A DNA stretch of 64,000 bases, taken from NCBI RefSeq assembly GCF_031458255.1, contig NZ_JAVDYC010000001.1, forward strand, positions 2,861,001-2,925,000, in the 5' to 3' direction. Origin of the DNA: Catenuloplanes niger. GTDB lineage: Bacteria > Actinomycetota > Actinomycetes > Mycobacteriales > Micromonosporaceae. The position numbers and the translations under genes are program-made. The notes beneath the pieces are model-generated. The model saw only the letters and a list, made by a program, of their open reading frames with translations, was not told where the DNA came from and made no database searches. Below, one piece after another: positions 15,630-23,935 of this stretch (position 1 is its first letter; each line of letters begins with the position of its first letter).

Positions 15630-16322
15630 TCAGGCGGCCGGCGTCGAACGCTGACCGTAGACGTTCTGGTAGCGGTCGTAGAGCGAGTCGATGTGGTGCT
15701 GCGGCAGCGGCTGGACCGGGCCGCGAAGCGTGGCGAAGTGCACGGTGCGCGCCACGTCCTCACACATCACCGCGGCCTTGACCGCGGCCTTCGCGTTCTT
15801 GCCGATGGTGAACGGCCCGTGGCTGCGCATCAGCACGGCCGGCGAGCGGTGGCCGGAGAGCGTCTCGACGATGCCCTTGCCGATGTCGTCGCTGCCGATC
15901 AGCGCGAACGGGCCGATCGGGATCGGGCCGCCGAACTCGTCGGCCATCGCGGTGATCACGCACGGGATCTCCTCGCCGCGCGCGGCCCAGGCGGTCGCGT
16001 ACGGGCTGTGCGTGTGCACCACGCCGCCGACCTCGGGCATCGCCCGGTAGACGTACGCGTGCGAGTCGGTGTCGCTGGACGGGCCGTGCGCGCCGTCGAC
16101 GACCGTGCCGTCCAGGTCGCAGACCACCATCGACTCCGGCGTCAGGTCGTCGTAGGAGAGACCACTCGGCTTGATCACCATGAGGTCGGCGCCGGGCACC
16201 CGGGCCGAGACGTTGCCGCTGGTCCACGTGACGAGGCCCCAGCGGGTCAGCTCGGAGTGCAGCAGGCACACCTCGGCCCGCAGCTTGGCCACGGTCTCGG
16301 TCAGCGAGGTCGGGATGGTCAT
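15630..16322 (-). CDS. araD: L-ribulose-5-phosphate 4-epimerase
   Basis: 230 aa, class II aldolase/AraD fold. The SGNVSAR phosphate-binding loop, KPSGLSYDDLTPESMVVCDLDG, zinc ligands HTHSPYAT and the later RSHGPFTIG are all present. It converts L-ribulose-5-phosphate to D-xylulose-5-phosphate in the last step of L-arabinose entry into the pentose phosphate pathway. ATG at 16322 overlaps the araB stop (ATGA), so it is translationally coupled to the kinase. L-arabinose isomerase (araA) is not present in the window. Confidence 0.93.
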   Translation of the reverse strand: MTIPTSLTETVAKLRAEVCLLHSELTRWGLVTWTSGNVSARVPGADLMVIKPSGLSYDDLTPESMVVCDLDGTVVDGAHGPSSDTDSHAYVYRAMPEVGGVVHTHSPYATAWAARGEEIPCVITAMADEFGGPIPIGPFALIGSDDIGKGIVETLSGHRSPAVLMRSHGPFTIGKNAKAAVKAAVMCEDVARTVHFATLRGPVQPLPQHHIDSLYDRYQNVYGQRSTPAA

Positions 16323-17980
16323 GAATTCACCGCCTGGTTACGGATGGCGCGAAGCCGGTGGAGGGACTTGCTGCTCCGGCCGAACTGTTCGTGGAGCTCG
16401 GTGTAGATCTCGTAGAGCGCGTCGTACGCGTCCGCGCGGGCCGGGTCCGGCGTGTAGACGTCCCGGCGGATCTTGCCCATCGCGGCGGCCGCGGCCCGGA
16501 TGTCCGGGTACGCGCCCGCGGCGACCGCGGCGTGGATCGCGGAGCCGAGCGCGGGCCCCTGGTCGGAGTCGATCAGGTGCAGCGGCCGGCGCAGCACGTC
16601 GGAGTAGATCTGCATCAGGAACTCGTTCTTCAGCAGGCCGCCCGCGACGATGAACTCGTTCACCGGCACGCCGGACGCCTCGAACGCGTCGACGATGGTG
16701 CGGGTGCCGAACGCCGTCGCCTCGATCAGCGCGCGGTAGACGTCCTCCGGCCGGGTGGCCAGCGTCTCGCCGATGATCACGCCGGACAGGTTGTGGTCGA
16801 CCAGCACGGACCGGTTGCCGTTGTGCCAGTCCAGCGCGACCAGGCCGTGCGCGCCGACGGCCTGCCGGGCGGCGAGCGACGTGAGGTATCCGTGCAGCGA
16901 GACGCCCGCCGCGGCGGCGGCCTGCGCGTAGGAGGCCGGGACGAAGTTGTCGACGAACCAGCCGAAGATGTCGCCGACGCCGCTCTGACCGGCCTCGTAG
17001 CCGTACAGACCGGGGATGATCCCGTCCTGGACGACGCCGCACATGCCCGGCACCTCGGCGAGCCGGTCGGAGCTCATGATGTGGCAGGTGCTGGTGCCCA
17101 TCACGGCGAGCATCTGGCCGGGCTCGACCGCGGCCGCGGCCGGCGCGGTGACGTGCGCGTCGACGTTGCCGACCGCGACCGCGATGCCCTCGGGCAGCCC
17201 GGTCCAGGCCGCGGCCTCCGCGGAGAGCGTGCCGGCCAGCCCGCCGAGCGGCGACAGGTCGAACCGGAGCTTGTCGACGAAACCGCCGAAGCTGGGGTTC
17301 AGCGCGGCCAGGAACTCGGTCGACGGCCAGTCGCCGTCCTGGTAGATGCCCTTGTAACCGGCGGTGCAGATGTTGCGCGACTCGACGCCGGTCAGCTGCC
17401 AGACGATCCAGTCCGCGGCCTCGATCCACCGGTCGGCCCGCGCGTAGACCTCCGGGTCCTCCTCCAGCACCTGGAGGCCCTTGGCGAACTCCCACTCCGA
17501 GGAGATCTTGCCGCCGTACCGGTTGATCCAGGGCTCCTTGCGCTCATGCGCGAGCGCGTTGATCCGGTCGGCCTGCGGCTGGGCCGCGTGGTGCTTCCAT
17601 AGCTTGACGTAGGCGTGCGGCCGGTCCGCGAACCCGTCGACCTCGTTCAGCGGCGTGCCGTCCGCGAGCGTGGGCAGCACGGTGCAGGCGGTGAAGTCGG
17701 TGGCGATGCCGATCACCGAGGAGGCGGGCACGCCGGCCGCGGCCAGCGCCGCCGGCACGGTGACGCGCAGCACCTCACGGTAGTCCTCCGGCACCTGCAG
17801 CGCGGTGTCCGGCGCGAGCCGCACGGTCGAGCCGGGCAGCGTGCGCTCCACGACCGCGTGCGGGTATTCGTGGACGGCGCTGGCCAACTCGGCGCCGTCG
17901 GAGACGCGGACCACGACGGCGCGCCCGGATAGCGTGCCGTAGTCGACACCGATCACCACGCGATCGCTGTTAGCGCTCAC
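16319..17980 (-). CDS. araB: Ribulokinase
   Basis: 553 aa, FGGY carbohydrate kinase. The N-terminal phosphate loop VIGVDYGTLSGRAVVV, substrate region DFTACTVLP and KLWKHHAAQPQADRIN, catalytic region YEAGQSGVGDIFGWFV and ATP-binding GGLLKNEFLMQIYSDVL are typical of AraB. It phosphorylates L-ribulose. The GTG start lies 10 nt after the lacI-type regulator stop, and an operator-like palindrome overlaps the start codon. It forms an operon with the regulator (upstream) and araD (downstream). Confidence 0.93.
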   Translation of the reverse strand: MSANSDRVVIGVDYGTLSGRAVVVRVSDGAELASAVHEYPHAVVERTLPGSTVRLAPDTALQVPEDYREVLRVTVPAALAAAGVPASSVIGIATDFTACTVLPTLADGTPLNEVDGFADRPHAYVKLWKHHAAQPQADRINALAHERKEPWINRYGGKISSEWEFAKGLQVLEEDPEVYARADRWIEAADWIVWQLTGVESRNICTAGYKGIYQDGDWPSTEFLAALNPSFGGFVDKLRFDLSPLGGLAGTLSAEAAAWTGLPEGIAVAVGNVDAHVTAPAAAAVEPGQMLAVMGTSTCHIMSSDRLAEVPGMCGVVQDGIIPGLYGYEAGQSGVGDIFGWFVDNFVPASYAQAAAAAGVSLHGYLTSLAARQAVGAHGLVALDWHNGNRSVLVDHNLSGVIIGETLATRPEDVYRALIEATAFGTRTIVDAFEASGVPVNEFIVAGGLLKNEFLMQIYSDVLRRPLHLIDSDQGPALGSAIHAAVAAGAYPDIRAAAAAMGKIRRDVYTPDPARADAYDALYEIYTELHEQFGRSSKSLHRLRAIRNQAVNS

Positions 17981-17982
17981 AA
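17967..17982. promoter_or_regulatory. LacI-type operator-like site over the araB start codon
   Basis: Read on the minus strand this is TTGTGAGCGCTAACAG, which keeps the GAGCGCT core of LacI-family operators and shares GAGCGCTAACA/TGTTAGCGCT with the perfect palindrome upstream of the regulator gene (19098-19111). It covers the GTG start of araB. It may give internal control of araBD, or may be a sequence constraint of the start region. The similarity is seen; binding is inferred. Confidence 0.5.
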
Positions 17983-17990
17983 CAAGTCCT

Positions 17991-19040
17991 TCACTGGTCG
18001 ATGAAACGGGCGGTGCTGGATCGGATCGCCAGCCGCGCGGGCACGATGTCGCGCAGCGCGTCCGGCGGGTGGTCCGGCCGGGCGGAGTCGAGCTGCGCCA
18101 GCAGCATACGCATGCTGCGCCGCCCGACTTCGGTGAAATCCTGGGTGACCGTGGTCAGCGGCGGCGGGAAGAACTCCGCCTCGGGTATGTCGTCGAAGCC
18201 GACCACGCTGACGTCCTCCGGCACCCGGATGTCGGCCTCGCGCAGTGCCCGGAGCGCGCCGAGCGCCATCTGGTCGTTGCCGACGAAGATCGCGGTTATC
18301 CGGCCCGGCTCCGCGCGTGCGAGCGCGGCCAGCTCCGCGCCGGCCTGGTAGCCGGAGCGCGGGCTCCAGTCGCCGCGGATCGGCGGCGGCACCGGCGCGC
18401 CGGCCGCGGTGAGCGCGGACCGCCAGCCGCGCACCCGGGCGTCCGCCTCCAGCCAGTCGGCCGGGCCGCCGATGTGCCAGACCGTGCGGTGGCCGAGGTC
18501 GAGCAGGTAACGGGTGGCGAGCGCGCCGCCGCCGGCCTGGTCGACCGCGACGATCGGCACGTCGCCCGCGTTCGGCCCCTCGACCGCGACGACCGGCAGC
18601 CCGAGCGGCATGTCGGTGATGGCCTCGATCGCGGCCTGCTGCGGCGCCAGCACGATGTAGCCGTCGACGGACTGGGCGGCCAGGTAGTCCAGCGCCTCCC
18701 GGACCGTCTCCCGGGTGATGCTCTTGAGGCTGACGATCGAGACGAAGTATCCGGCCTCGCGGGCCGCCTGCTCGATGCCGTAGAGCGTGCTGGCCGGGCC
18801 GAACAGCGTGGTGTCGAACGCGACCACGCCGAGCGTCTGGGTGCGGCTGGTGACGAGCGCGCGCGCCGAGAAGTTGCGCCGGTAGGCCAGCTCCTCGATC
18901 GCGGCGAGCACGCGGTCCCGCGTCTCCGGCCGGACGTTGGGGTGCTCGTTGAGCACCCGGGAGACCGTCTGGTGGGAGACGCCGGCGAGGCGCGCCACGT
19001 CGGCCATGATGGGCGGGCCGGAGGTCCGTCTGCGCGGCAT
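17991..19040 (-). CDS. LacI-family transcriptional regulator of the ara genes
   Basis: 349 aa from ATG at 19040 (GGTGA 7 nt upstream). The N-terminal helix-turn-helix reads IMADVARLAGVSHQTVSRVLNEHPNVRPETR, with the hinge helix following, then a periplasmic-binding-protein-like sensor domain (AYRRNFSARALVTSRTQTLG to VVGFDDIPEAEFFPPPLTTV). It precedes araB by 10 nt and has a perfect LacI-type palindrome about 60 nt before its start, so it most likely represses its own operon and responds to arabinose or a related sugar. Confidence 0.9.
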   Translation of the reverse strand: MPRRRTSGPPIMADVARLAGVSHQTVSRVLNEHPNVRPETRDRVLAAIEELAYRRNFSARALVTSRTQTLGVVAFDTTLFGPASTLYGIEQAAREAGYFVSIVSLKSITRETVREALDYLAAQSVDGYIVLAPQQAAIEAITDMPLGLPVVAVEGPNAGDVPIVAVDQAGGGALATRYLLDLGHRTVWHIGGPADWLEADARVRGWRSALTAAGAPVPPPIRGDWSPRSGYQAGAELAALARAEPGRITAIFVGNDQMALGALRALREADIRVPEDVSVVGFDDIPEAEFFPPPLTTVTQDFTEVGRRSMRMLLAQLDSARPDHPPDALRDIVPARLAIRSSTARFIDQ

Positions 19041-19097
19041 GCGCGGTTCACCGCCTCCCGAAATCCGCCGTTCACAGCGCCGTGATGTGGGGAACAT

Positions 19098-19111
19098 TGT
19101 TAGCGCTAACA
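19098..19111. promoter_or_regulatory. Perfect LacI-type operator upstream of lacI-araBD
   Basis: TGTTAGCGCTAACA is a 14-bp perfect palindrome with the central CG of LacI/GalR operators. It lies 57 nt before the start of the regulator gene and is the obvious autoregulatory site for the lacI-araB-araD operon. A related imperfect site overlaps the araB start. Confidence 0.85.
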
Positions 19112-19218
19112 TCCGAGGTCGTCAAGGGCTGGTTTTACGGATCGCGACGGCCGACACGCACCCTGCGAGAACAGAGCGGATTCACGATCATCAAAACCCC
19201 TCGGCGGTACGCGCAGAG

Positions 19219-19253
19219 GCCCCCGGCCCGGCGACGCGCGCCGGACCGGGGGC
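19219..19253 (-). terminator. Terminator hairpin after the GH6 cellulase gene
   Basis: GCCCCCGGCCCGGCG pairs with CGCCGGACCGGGGGC across loop ACGCG (15 positions, one mismatch). It begins 17 nt after the cellulase stop codon on the minus strand. There is no clear T-run, which is common for actinomycete terminators. Confidence 0.75.
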
Positions 19254-19269
19254 AACCCCAGCGGAAGGA

Positions 19270-21033
19270 CTACAGGGCCGGGTAGGCGTTGTTCATCAGC
19301 TCGGTCAGCTGCGCCGGGAAGAACGCGCCGGAGATCGGGGCGTTCGGCAGCGCGCCGCTCATGCTGTTGCCGTTCCGGGCGTTACCGGTGTAGGTCGGGT
19401 CGCACATCCGGTCGAAGCCCTTGCCCTCGGTGTTCGGGATGAGCTCGCTGGAGCCGTCCGACTCACCCGGCGGCTTGACCCAGACGTACGCGTCGATGCC
19501 CGGCTCCGGGGCCGCCTTCGGCCGCTCGCCCAGGCCCGCACCGGACTGGTTGCACCAGTTGCCGGCGTGGATGCGACGGTCGACGCGGGACTCGTTGACC
19601 CAGGTGTCCATCACGGTCGACGTGCTGGCCGCGGTCGGCCGGTTCGGGCCGCCCCAGCCGTTGCGGCTGGTGTCGATCAGCATGCCGATGTCCGAACGGA
19701 AGCCCTTGGCGATCAGCTCGTTGCGGAACGCCTGCGCGAACGACAGCTCGTCCGTGTAGAAGTTCCAGTCCACCCACTTCGACTGCCGCACGGACTGGCC
19801 GTTGACGGTGCTGGTGATGGTGACGAACGGCTCCTTCAGCGCGGAGTAGTTCGCCGTGTTCGTGATGAAGCCGTGCACGTTGGCCACGGTGCTGCCGGAG
19901 GCGTTGGCGGCCTGGGCGAACAGCGTCGCGGTCGGGCCGAAGTTGGTGTCCCAGCCGATCCAGCCGTGGTGCGCCGCGTCGATGTAGTTGTAGACGTTGC
20001 CGATCGGGCCCAGCTTGGCCAGCGCGTAACCGACGCCCTCGACGTACCCGTTGTTGGCCTTCATCGTGCGGCACATCTCGGTGCCGGCCGCGCCGTCGAC
20101 GTTCGTCACCAGGTTCGGCAGCGAGTCGATCTCGACGATGTTGATGATCCGCAGGTTCTTGTACTTCGGGTCCGCCTGGATCGCCGCGATCGGGTCGATG
20201 TACTGCGTCTTGTACCTCGGCAGCTCCGTCGGGCCGAGCTCACCGTTGGAGGCGAGCGCGGCACAGTCCCGGCCGGGCAGGTTGTAGATGACGAACTGGA
20301 TGTAGCCCGCGCCCTGCGCCAGCGCCGCGTCCAGGTGGTCACGCACGCCCATCGAGCCGTTCGAGCTGCTGCCCTCGGTGCCCTCGATGGCCGCGATCCG
20401 GTCGATCCAGACGGCCGTCGGGTTGCTGGAGATCCGGCTGCCGCCGGCGACCGACTCCGCCTTCGCCTTCCACTCCGGGTTCACGTAGCCCTGCGCGCCC
20501 ACGTAGGGGTTGTCGACCTTCTGGCCGGCCGGGGTCGACGGGCCGGGCGTGGTCGGGCCCGGCGTCGGCGTGCCCGGGTTGCCGGTCGGCGTCGAGGTCG
20601 GCGTGCCGGCGACCGCGCCGGTGCAGACCGTGCCGTTCAGCGAGAACGAGGTCGGCGCCGTGTTGGTGCCGGAGTAGGTGGCCTGGAAGCCGGGGTTCAC
20701 CGACGCGTTCGTGCCGAGCGACGCGGCCCAGGACGGGTTCCGCACCGTCACCGAGGTGCCGGACTGGCTGATCTCACCGTTCCAGCCCTGGGTCACCTGC
20801 TGGTTGCCGGCCCAGGTCCAGGTGATGTTCCACCCGCTGGTGATCGGGTCGCCGAGGTTGGTCACCGTCAGGTTGCCGGTGAAGCCGCTGTTCCACTGGT
20901 TCACGGTGTAACTGACCCGGCAGCCCGCGGCCGCGCTGGCCTGCGAGGCGGCCACGACGATGCCGGTGGTGCCGAGCGCGAGCGCGGTGACGGCGGTCAG
21001 GCCGCGGCGCCATCGCTGCGAAGAACTCGTCAT
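19270..21033 (-). CDS. Secreted GH6 cellulase (cellobiohydrolase-like) with CBM2
   Basis: 587 aa. Signal peptide to about residue 35 (ASAAAG); CBM2 at about 36-138 with surface Trp residues (VNQWNSGFTGNLTVTN, GWNITWTWAGNQQVTQGWNGE) and the two terminal cysteines; a Pro/Thr linker at about 140-172; then the GH6 catalytic domain. GH6 motifs are VIYNLPGRDCAALASNGE and NIVEIDSLPNLVTN, whose Asp matches T. reesei Cel6A D221 (acid), plus YIDAAHHGWIGW. The size and inserted loops resemble Thermobifida Cel6B, so it is probably an exo-acting cellobiohydrolase. A CebR/CelR-like palindrome lies about 240 nt upstream. Confidence 0.92.
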   Translation of the reverse strand: MTSSSQRWRRGLTAVTALALGTTGIVVAASQASAAAGCRVSYTVNQWNSGFTGNLTVTNLGDPITSGWNITWTWAGNQQVTQGWNGEISQSGTSVTVRNPSWAASLGTNASVNPGFQATYSGTNTAPTSFSLNGTVCTGAVAGTPTSTPTGNPGTPTPGPTTPGPSTPAGQKVDNPYVGAQGYVNPEWKAKAESVAGGSRISSNPTAVWIDRIAAIEGTEGSSSNGSMGVRDHLDAALAQGAGYIQFVIYNLPGRDCAALASNGELGPTELPRYKTQYIDPIAAIQADPKYKNLRIINIVEIDSLPNLVTNVDGAAGTEMCRTMKANNGYVEGVGYALAKLGPIGNVYNYIDAAHHGWIGWDTNFGPTATLFAQAANASGSTVANVHGFITNTANYSALKEPFVTITSTVNGQSVRQSKWVDWNFYTDELSFAQAFRNELIAKGFRSDIGMLIDTSRNGWGGPNRPTAASTSTVMDTWVNESRVDRRIHAGNWCNQSGAGLGERPKAAPEPGIDAYVWVKPPGESDGSSELIPNTEGKGFDRMCDPTYTGNARNGNSMSGALPNAPISGAFFPAQLTELMNNAYPAL

Positions 21034-21272
21034 GCTGATTTTCTCCTAGGTTGTCGCAGATAGCCGAGGGCGCACTGATTTCCGCTCGGCACGGCGTGAC
21101 GTCCGCGGGGTGCGAGAGACCGCGGGAGAAACACCGGTTGACCTGCCCGACCGACCCGGACGGCGAGCAACACACGAAGGGGGTCCGGCCCGCCTCGCGA
21201 TCGGTGAGACACCGCTCGCGTGCCCTGTGGCGGCCGTGCGCATCGGCTCCGGATGCGACTGCCGTGAGTTTT

Positions 21273-21292
21273 GCATGGGAGGGCTCCCATGC
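21273..21292. promoter_or_regulatory. CebR/CelR-like operator upstream of the cellulase
   Basis: GCATGGGAG-GG-CTCCCATGC has perfect 9-bp arms with a 2-bp centre. Its core TGGGAGGGCTCCCA differs at one position from the TGGGAGCGCTCCCA operator recognised by actinomycete cellulose regulators CebR/CelR. It lies 240 bp before the GH6 start and 200 bp before the small gene at 21493; a cellulase role is most likely. A promoter-like TTGACG on the minus strand lies just upstream of it. The region 21034-21492 holds no other gene that I can support. Confidence 0.75.
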
Positions 21293-21492
21293 ACAAGAGA
21301 TGACGAAACGATTACCGCATCGTTGCACGTCAACGTGTCGAAACAGACGAACGTCCATTTCAACTGGCCAGCGCGTCGCCGACACTGTGGACGGTCGATG
21401 TGCCAACCACCCGGACGAACCTTGTGACGCGCCGAAACCGTGCACTAACTTCGATGTTGGCCGGATCGTCGGCACGGCCGCAAGGGAGTGAC

Positions 21493-21711
21493 GTGCTTCC
21501 ACTCGTGATACCGCCGGGCACCGTGCTGCGGCTGGCCAGGGACGAGCAGCGCGCCGGCGTGTGGCCGATCTGGATCCGGATCGACCGGCTGGGCCTGCGG
21601 GACGACCGCTGGCAGCTCGTCGAGGGGCATCAGCTCGCGGACGACGGCACGCCGATGGGCAGCGTGCAGGTCTGGGCCGCCCTGGACGCACTCCGGAGAG
21701 GACTCGGATGA
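21493..21711 (+). CDS. Small protein coupled to a cytochrome P450
   Basis: 72 aa from GTG at 21493, chosen because AAGGGAG lies 4 nt before it; an upstream in-frame ATG (21454) has no ribosome-binding site. The protein is mixed alpha/beta with GVWPIWIRIDRLGLRDDRWQL and no signal or membrane helix. Its stop overlaps the P450 start (ATGA), so the two are translated together. I do not recognise the family. It could be a partner or stability factor of the P450; that is inference from coupling alone. Confidence 0.6.
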   Translation: MLPLVIPPGTVLRLARDEQRAGVWPIWIRIDRLGLRDDRWQLVEGHQLADDGTPMGSVQVWAALDALRRGLG

Positions 21712-22904
21712 CCACCACGCTGTACGGGCCCGTGTTCCGCGCCGACCCGCACGCGGTCTACCGCACCATGCGCGAGGAGGCGCCGGTGCACCGCGTCGAG
21801 CTGGCCGGCGGCGTGGAGGCGTGGCTGATCACGCGGTACGACGACGCGAAGGCCGCGCTCACCGACCCGCGCCTGGTCAAGGGCGTGCTGCACCCACCGA
21901 ACCGGATGGGCATCCCGGCGGACGTGCACTCCGCGATCACGCACCACATGCTCTCCGCGGACCCACCGGACCACACCCGGCTGCGGCGGCTGGTCTCGGC
22001 CACGTTCACGCCGCGCCGGATCGACGCGCTGCGGCCGCGGATCACGGAGCTGACCGGCGAGCTGCTGGACGCGATGCACGGGCTCGGCGAGGCGGACCTG
22101 ATCGAGACGTTCGCGTTCCCGCTGCCGATCGCGGTGATCTCCGAGCTGCTCGGCGTGCCGGTGGAGGACCGGGACTCGTTCCGCGACTGGTCGAACCTGG
22201 TCACCTCGCCCGGCGAGCGGCGCGCCGAGTCGCCCCGCGCGGTGCTCGCGCTGCACGGCTACGTCCAGGAGCTGATCGCGCGGAAGCGGAAGGCGCCCGG
22301 CGACGACCTGCTCTCCGGCATGCTCGCGGTGCGCGACGACGGCGACCGGCTGACCGAGGACGAGCTGGCCTCCACCGTCTTCCTGCTGCTCATCGCGGGG
22401 CACGAGACCACGGTCAACCTGATCGCGAACGGCGCCTACCGCCTGCTCGAGACGCGGGAGCGCTGGGTGGAGCTGCGGGCGCGGCGCGAACTGCTGCCGT
22501 CCGCGATCGAAGAATTCCTGCGCTTCGACAGCCCGGTGCAGACCAGCACGCACCGGGTCAGCACGGCGCCGCTGACGATCGGCGGCGTGGACGTCCCGGC
22601 CGGCGCGACGGTGCTGATCAGCCTGCTCTCGGCGAACATGGACGGCGCGCGCTACCCGGACCCGGAGCACCTCCGGCTGTCCCGGACCGGCACGCCGCAC
22701 CTCGCGTTCGGCCACGGCATCCACTACTGCCTGGGCGCGCCGCTGGCCCGGCTGGAGGCGCAGATCGCGTTCACCGGCCTGCTCGACCGCTTCCCGGAGC
22801 TGCGGATGGCGTTCTCCCCGGCGGAGCTGACCTGGCGGCCCGGCGCGCTGATCCACGGCCTGGAGGCACTGCCGGTGAGCGGCCTCGCCCCGCGTCACCC
22901 GTGA
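21708..22904 (+). CDS. Cytochrome P450
   Basis: 398 aa, the normal size for bacterial soluble P450s. The I-helix LLIAGHETTVNLIANG carries the oxygen-activating acid-Thr pair, the K-helix EEFLR supplies ExxR, and the heme loop FGHGIHYCLGAPLARLE places the ligand at Cys341. The pattern is CYP105/CYP107-like. There is no ferredoxin or ferredoxin reductase gene nearby, so electrons must come from elsewhere. It may oxidise a secondary metabolite or xenobiotic; substrate is unknown. It is coupled to the small gene upstream. Confidence 0.93.
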   Translation: MTTTLYGPVFRADPHAVYRTMREEAPVHRVELAGGVEAWLITRYDDAKAALTDPRLVKGVLHPPNRMGIPADVHSAITHHMLSADPPDHTRLRRLVSATFTPRRIDALRPRITELTGELLDAMHGLGEADLIETFAFPLPIAVISELLGVPVEDRDSFRDWSNLVTSPGERRAESPRAVLALHGYVQELIARKRKAPGDDLLSGMLAVRDDGDRLTEDELASTVFLLLIAGHETTVNLIANGAYRLLETRERWVELRARRELLPSAIEEFLRFDSPVQTSTHRVSTAPLTIGGVDVPAGATVLISLLSANMDGARYPDPEHLRLSRTGTPHLAFGHGIHYCLGAPLARLEAQIAFTGLLDRFPELRMAFSPAELTWRPGALIHGLEALPVSGLAPRHP

Positions 22905-23010
22905 CCGCCGGCCCGGTCGCCGGGCACGGGCGTGTCCCGGTGGCCGGCCGGGCCGAGCTGAGGGCGGGCCCGACCTTCGCGGAGTGGCTGGCCGGGCGAG
23001 ACAAATGACC

Positions 23011-23016
23011 TAGGGT
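23011..23016 (+). promoter_or_regulatory. Candidate -10 element for the purine operon
   Basis: TAGGGT fits the actinomycete -10 pattern TANNNT and lies 116 nt before the first start codon of the three-gene purine operon. No convincing -35 is seen. Confidence 0.35.
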
Positions 23017-23131
23017 GGATACGCCGGGCACGTAACAGGACGGCGACAACCGGTATATCGGGACGACACCTGCCCACGACAGCCTGAATCGCTCATTCCG
23101 TGGGCGGTGGGCGGACGGGAGCAGGGCGGGC

Positions 23132-23935
23132 GTGGATCTGAACACGATCTCCGAGGTCGTCACGGTGCGGGACGCGCCGGATCTCGCCGCGTGGCGGCCC
23201 GGCGACGCCTGGCTGGGCGGCGGCACCTGGCTCTTCTCCGAGCCGCAGCCGCACCTGCGCCGGCTGATCGACCTGCCGGGTCTGCGCTGGCCGGCGCTGA
23301 CCGTCACGGACGAGGGCCTGGAGATCGCCGCGACCTGCACGCTGGCGGAGCTGCACGCGTTCGCCGCGCCGGACGACTGGCCCGCCGCCCGGCTCTTCCC
23401 GCGGGCGTGCCGCGCGCTGCTGGGCAGCTTCAAGATCTGGAACGCGGCCACGGTCGGCGGCAATCTCTGTCTGGCGCTGCCGGCCGGGCCGATGATCTCG
23501 CTGACCGCCGCGCTGGACGGCGTCTGCACGGTCTGGGGCCCGTCCGGGCCGCGCACGCTCGACGTCCTCGACTTCGTCACCGGCCCGCAGCGGAACGCGC
23601 TGCGCCCCGGTGAGCTGCTGCGCTCGGTGCGGTTGCCGGTCGCGGCGCTGCGGGCACCGACCGCGTTCCGGCAGGTCTCGCTGAGCCCGGTGGGCCGGTC
23701 CGCCGCGCTGCTGATCGGGCGGCGCACGGCCGGGCTGGAGCTGACCGTGACCGCGTCCGTGGTCCGGCCGCTGCGCCTGTCGTTCGGGACGCCGCCGGCC
23801 GCGGCCGAGCTGCGCGAGGCGATCGCCGCGATCCCGGCCGAGAGCTACCACGACGACGTGCACGGCTCGCCCGCCTGGCGGCGGCACATGACGTTCGAGC
23901 TGGCCGAGGGGATCCGTCATGAGCTATTCGATTGA
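23132..23935 (+). CDS. FAD-binding subunit of a xanthine-dehydrogenase-type molybdoenzyme
   Basis: 267 aa from GTG at 23132. FAD-binding PCMH-type fold: DAWLGGGTWLFSEPQP matches the first FAD motif, and KIWNAATVGGNLCLALPAGP the second (ATxGGN). It passes electrons from the FeS centres to FAD and NAD+. It overlaps the next gene (FeS/Mo subunit) by 17 bp, and a guanine-deaminase-like gene follows, giving a guanine to xanthine to urate pathway. The C-terminal CODH flavoprotein domain is somewhat short. Confidence 0.88.
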   Translation: MDLNTISEVVTVRDAPDLAAWRPGDAWLGGGTWLFSEPQPHLRRLIDLPGLRWPALTVTDEGLEIAATCTLAELHAFAAPDDWPAARLFPRACRALLGSFKIWNAATVGGNLCLALPAGPMISLTAALDGVCTVWGPSGPRTLDVLDFVTGPQRNALRPGELLRSVRLPVAALRAPTAFRQVSLSPVGRSAALLIGRRTAGLELTVTASVVRPLRLSFGTPPAAAELREAIAAIPAESYHDDVHGSPAWRRHMTFELAEGIRHELFD

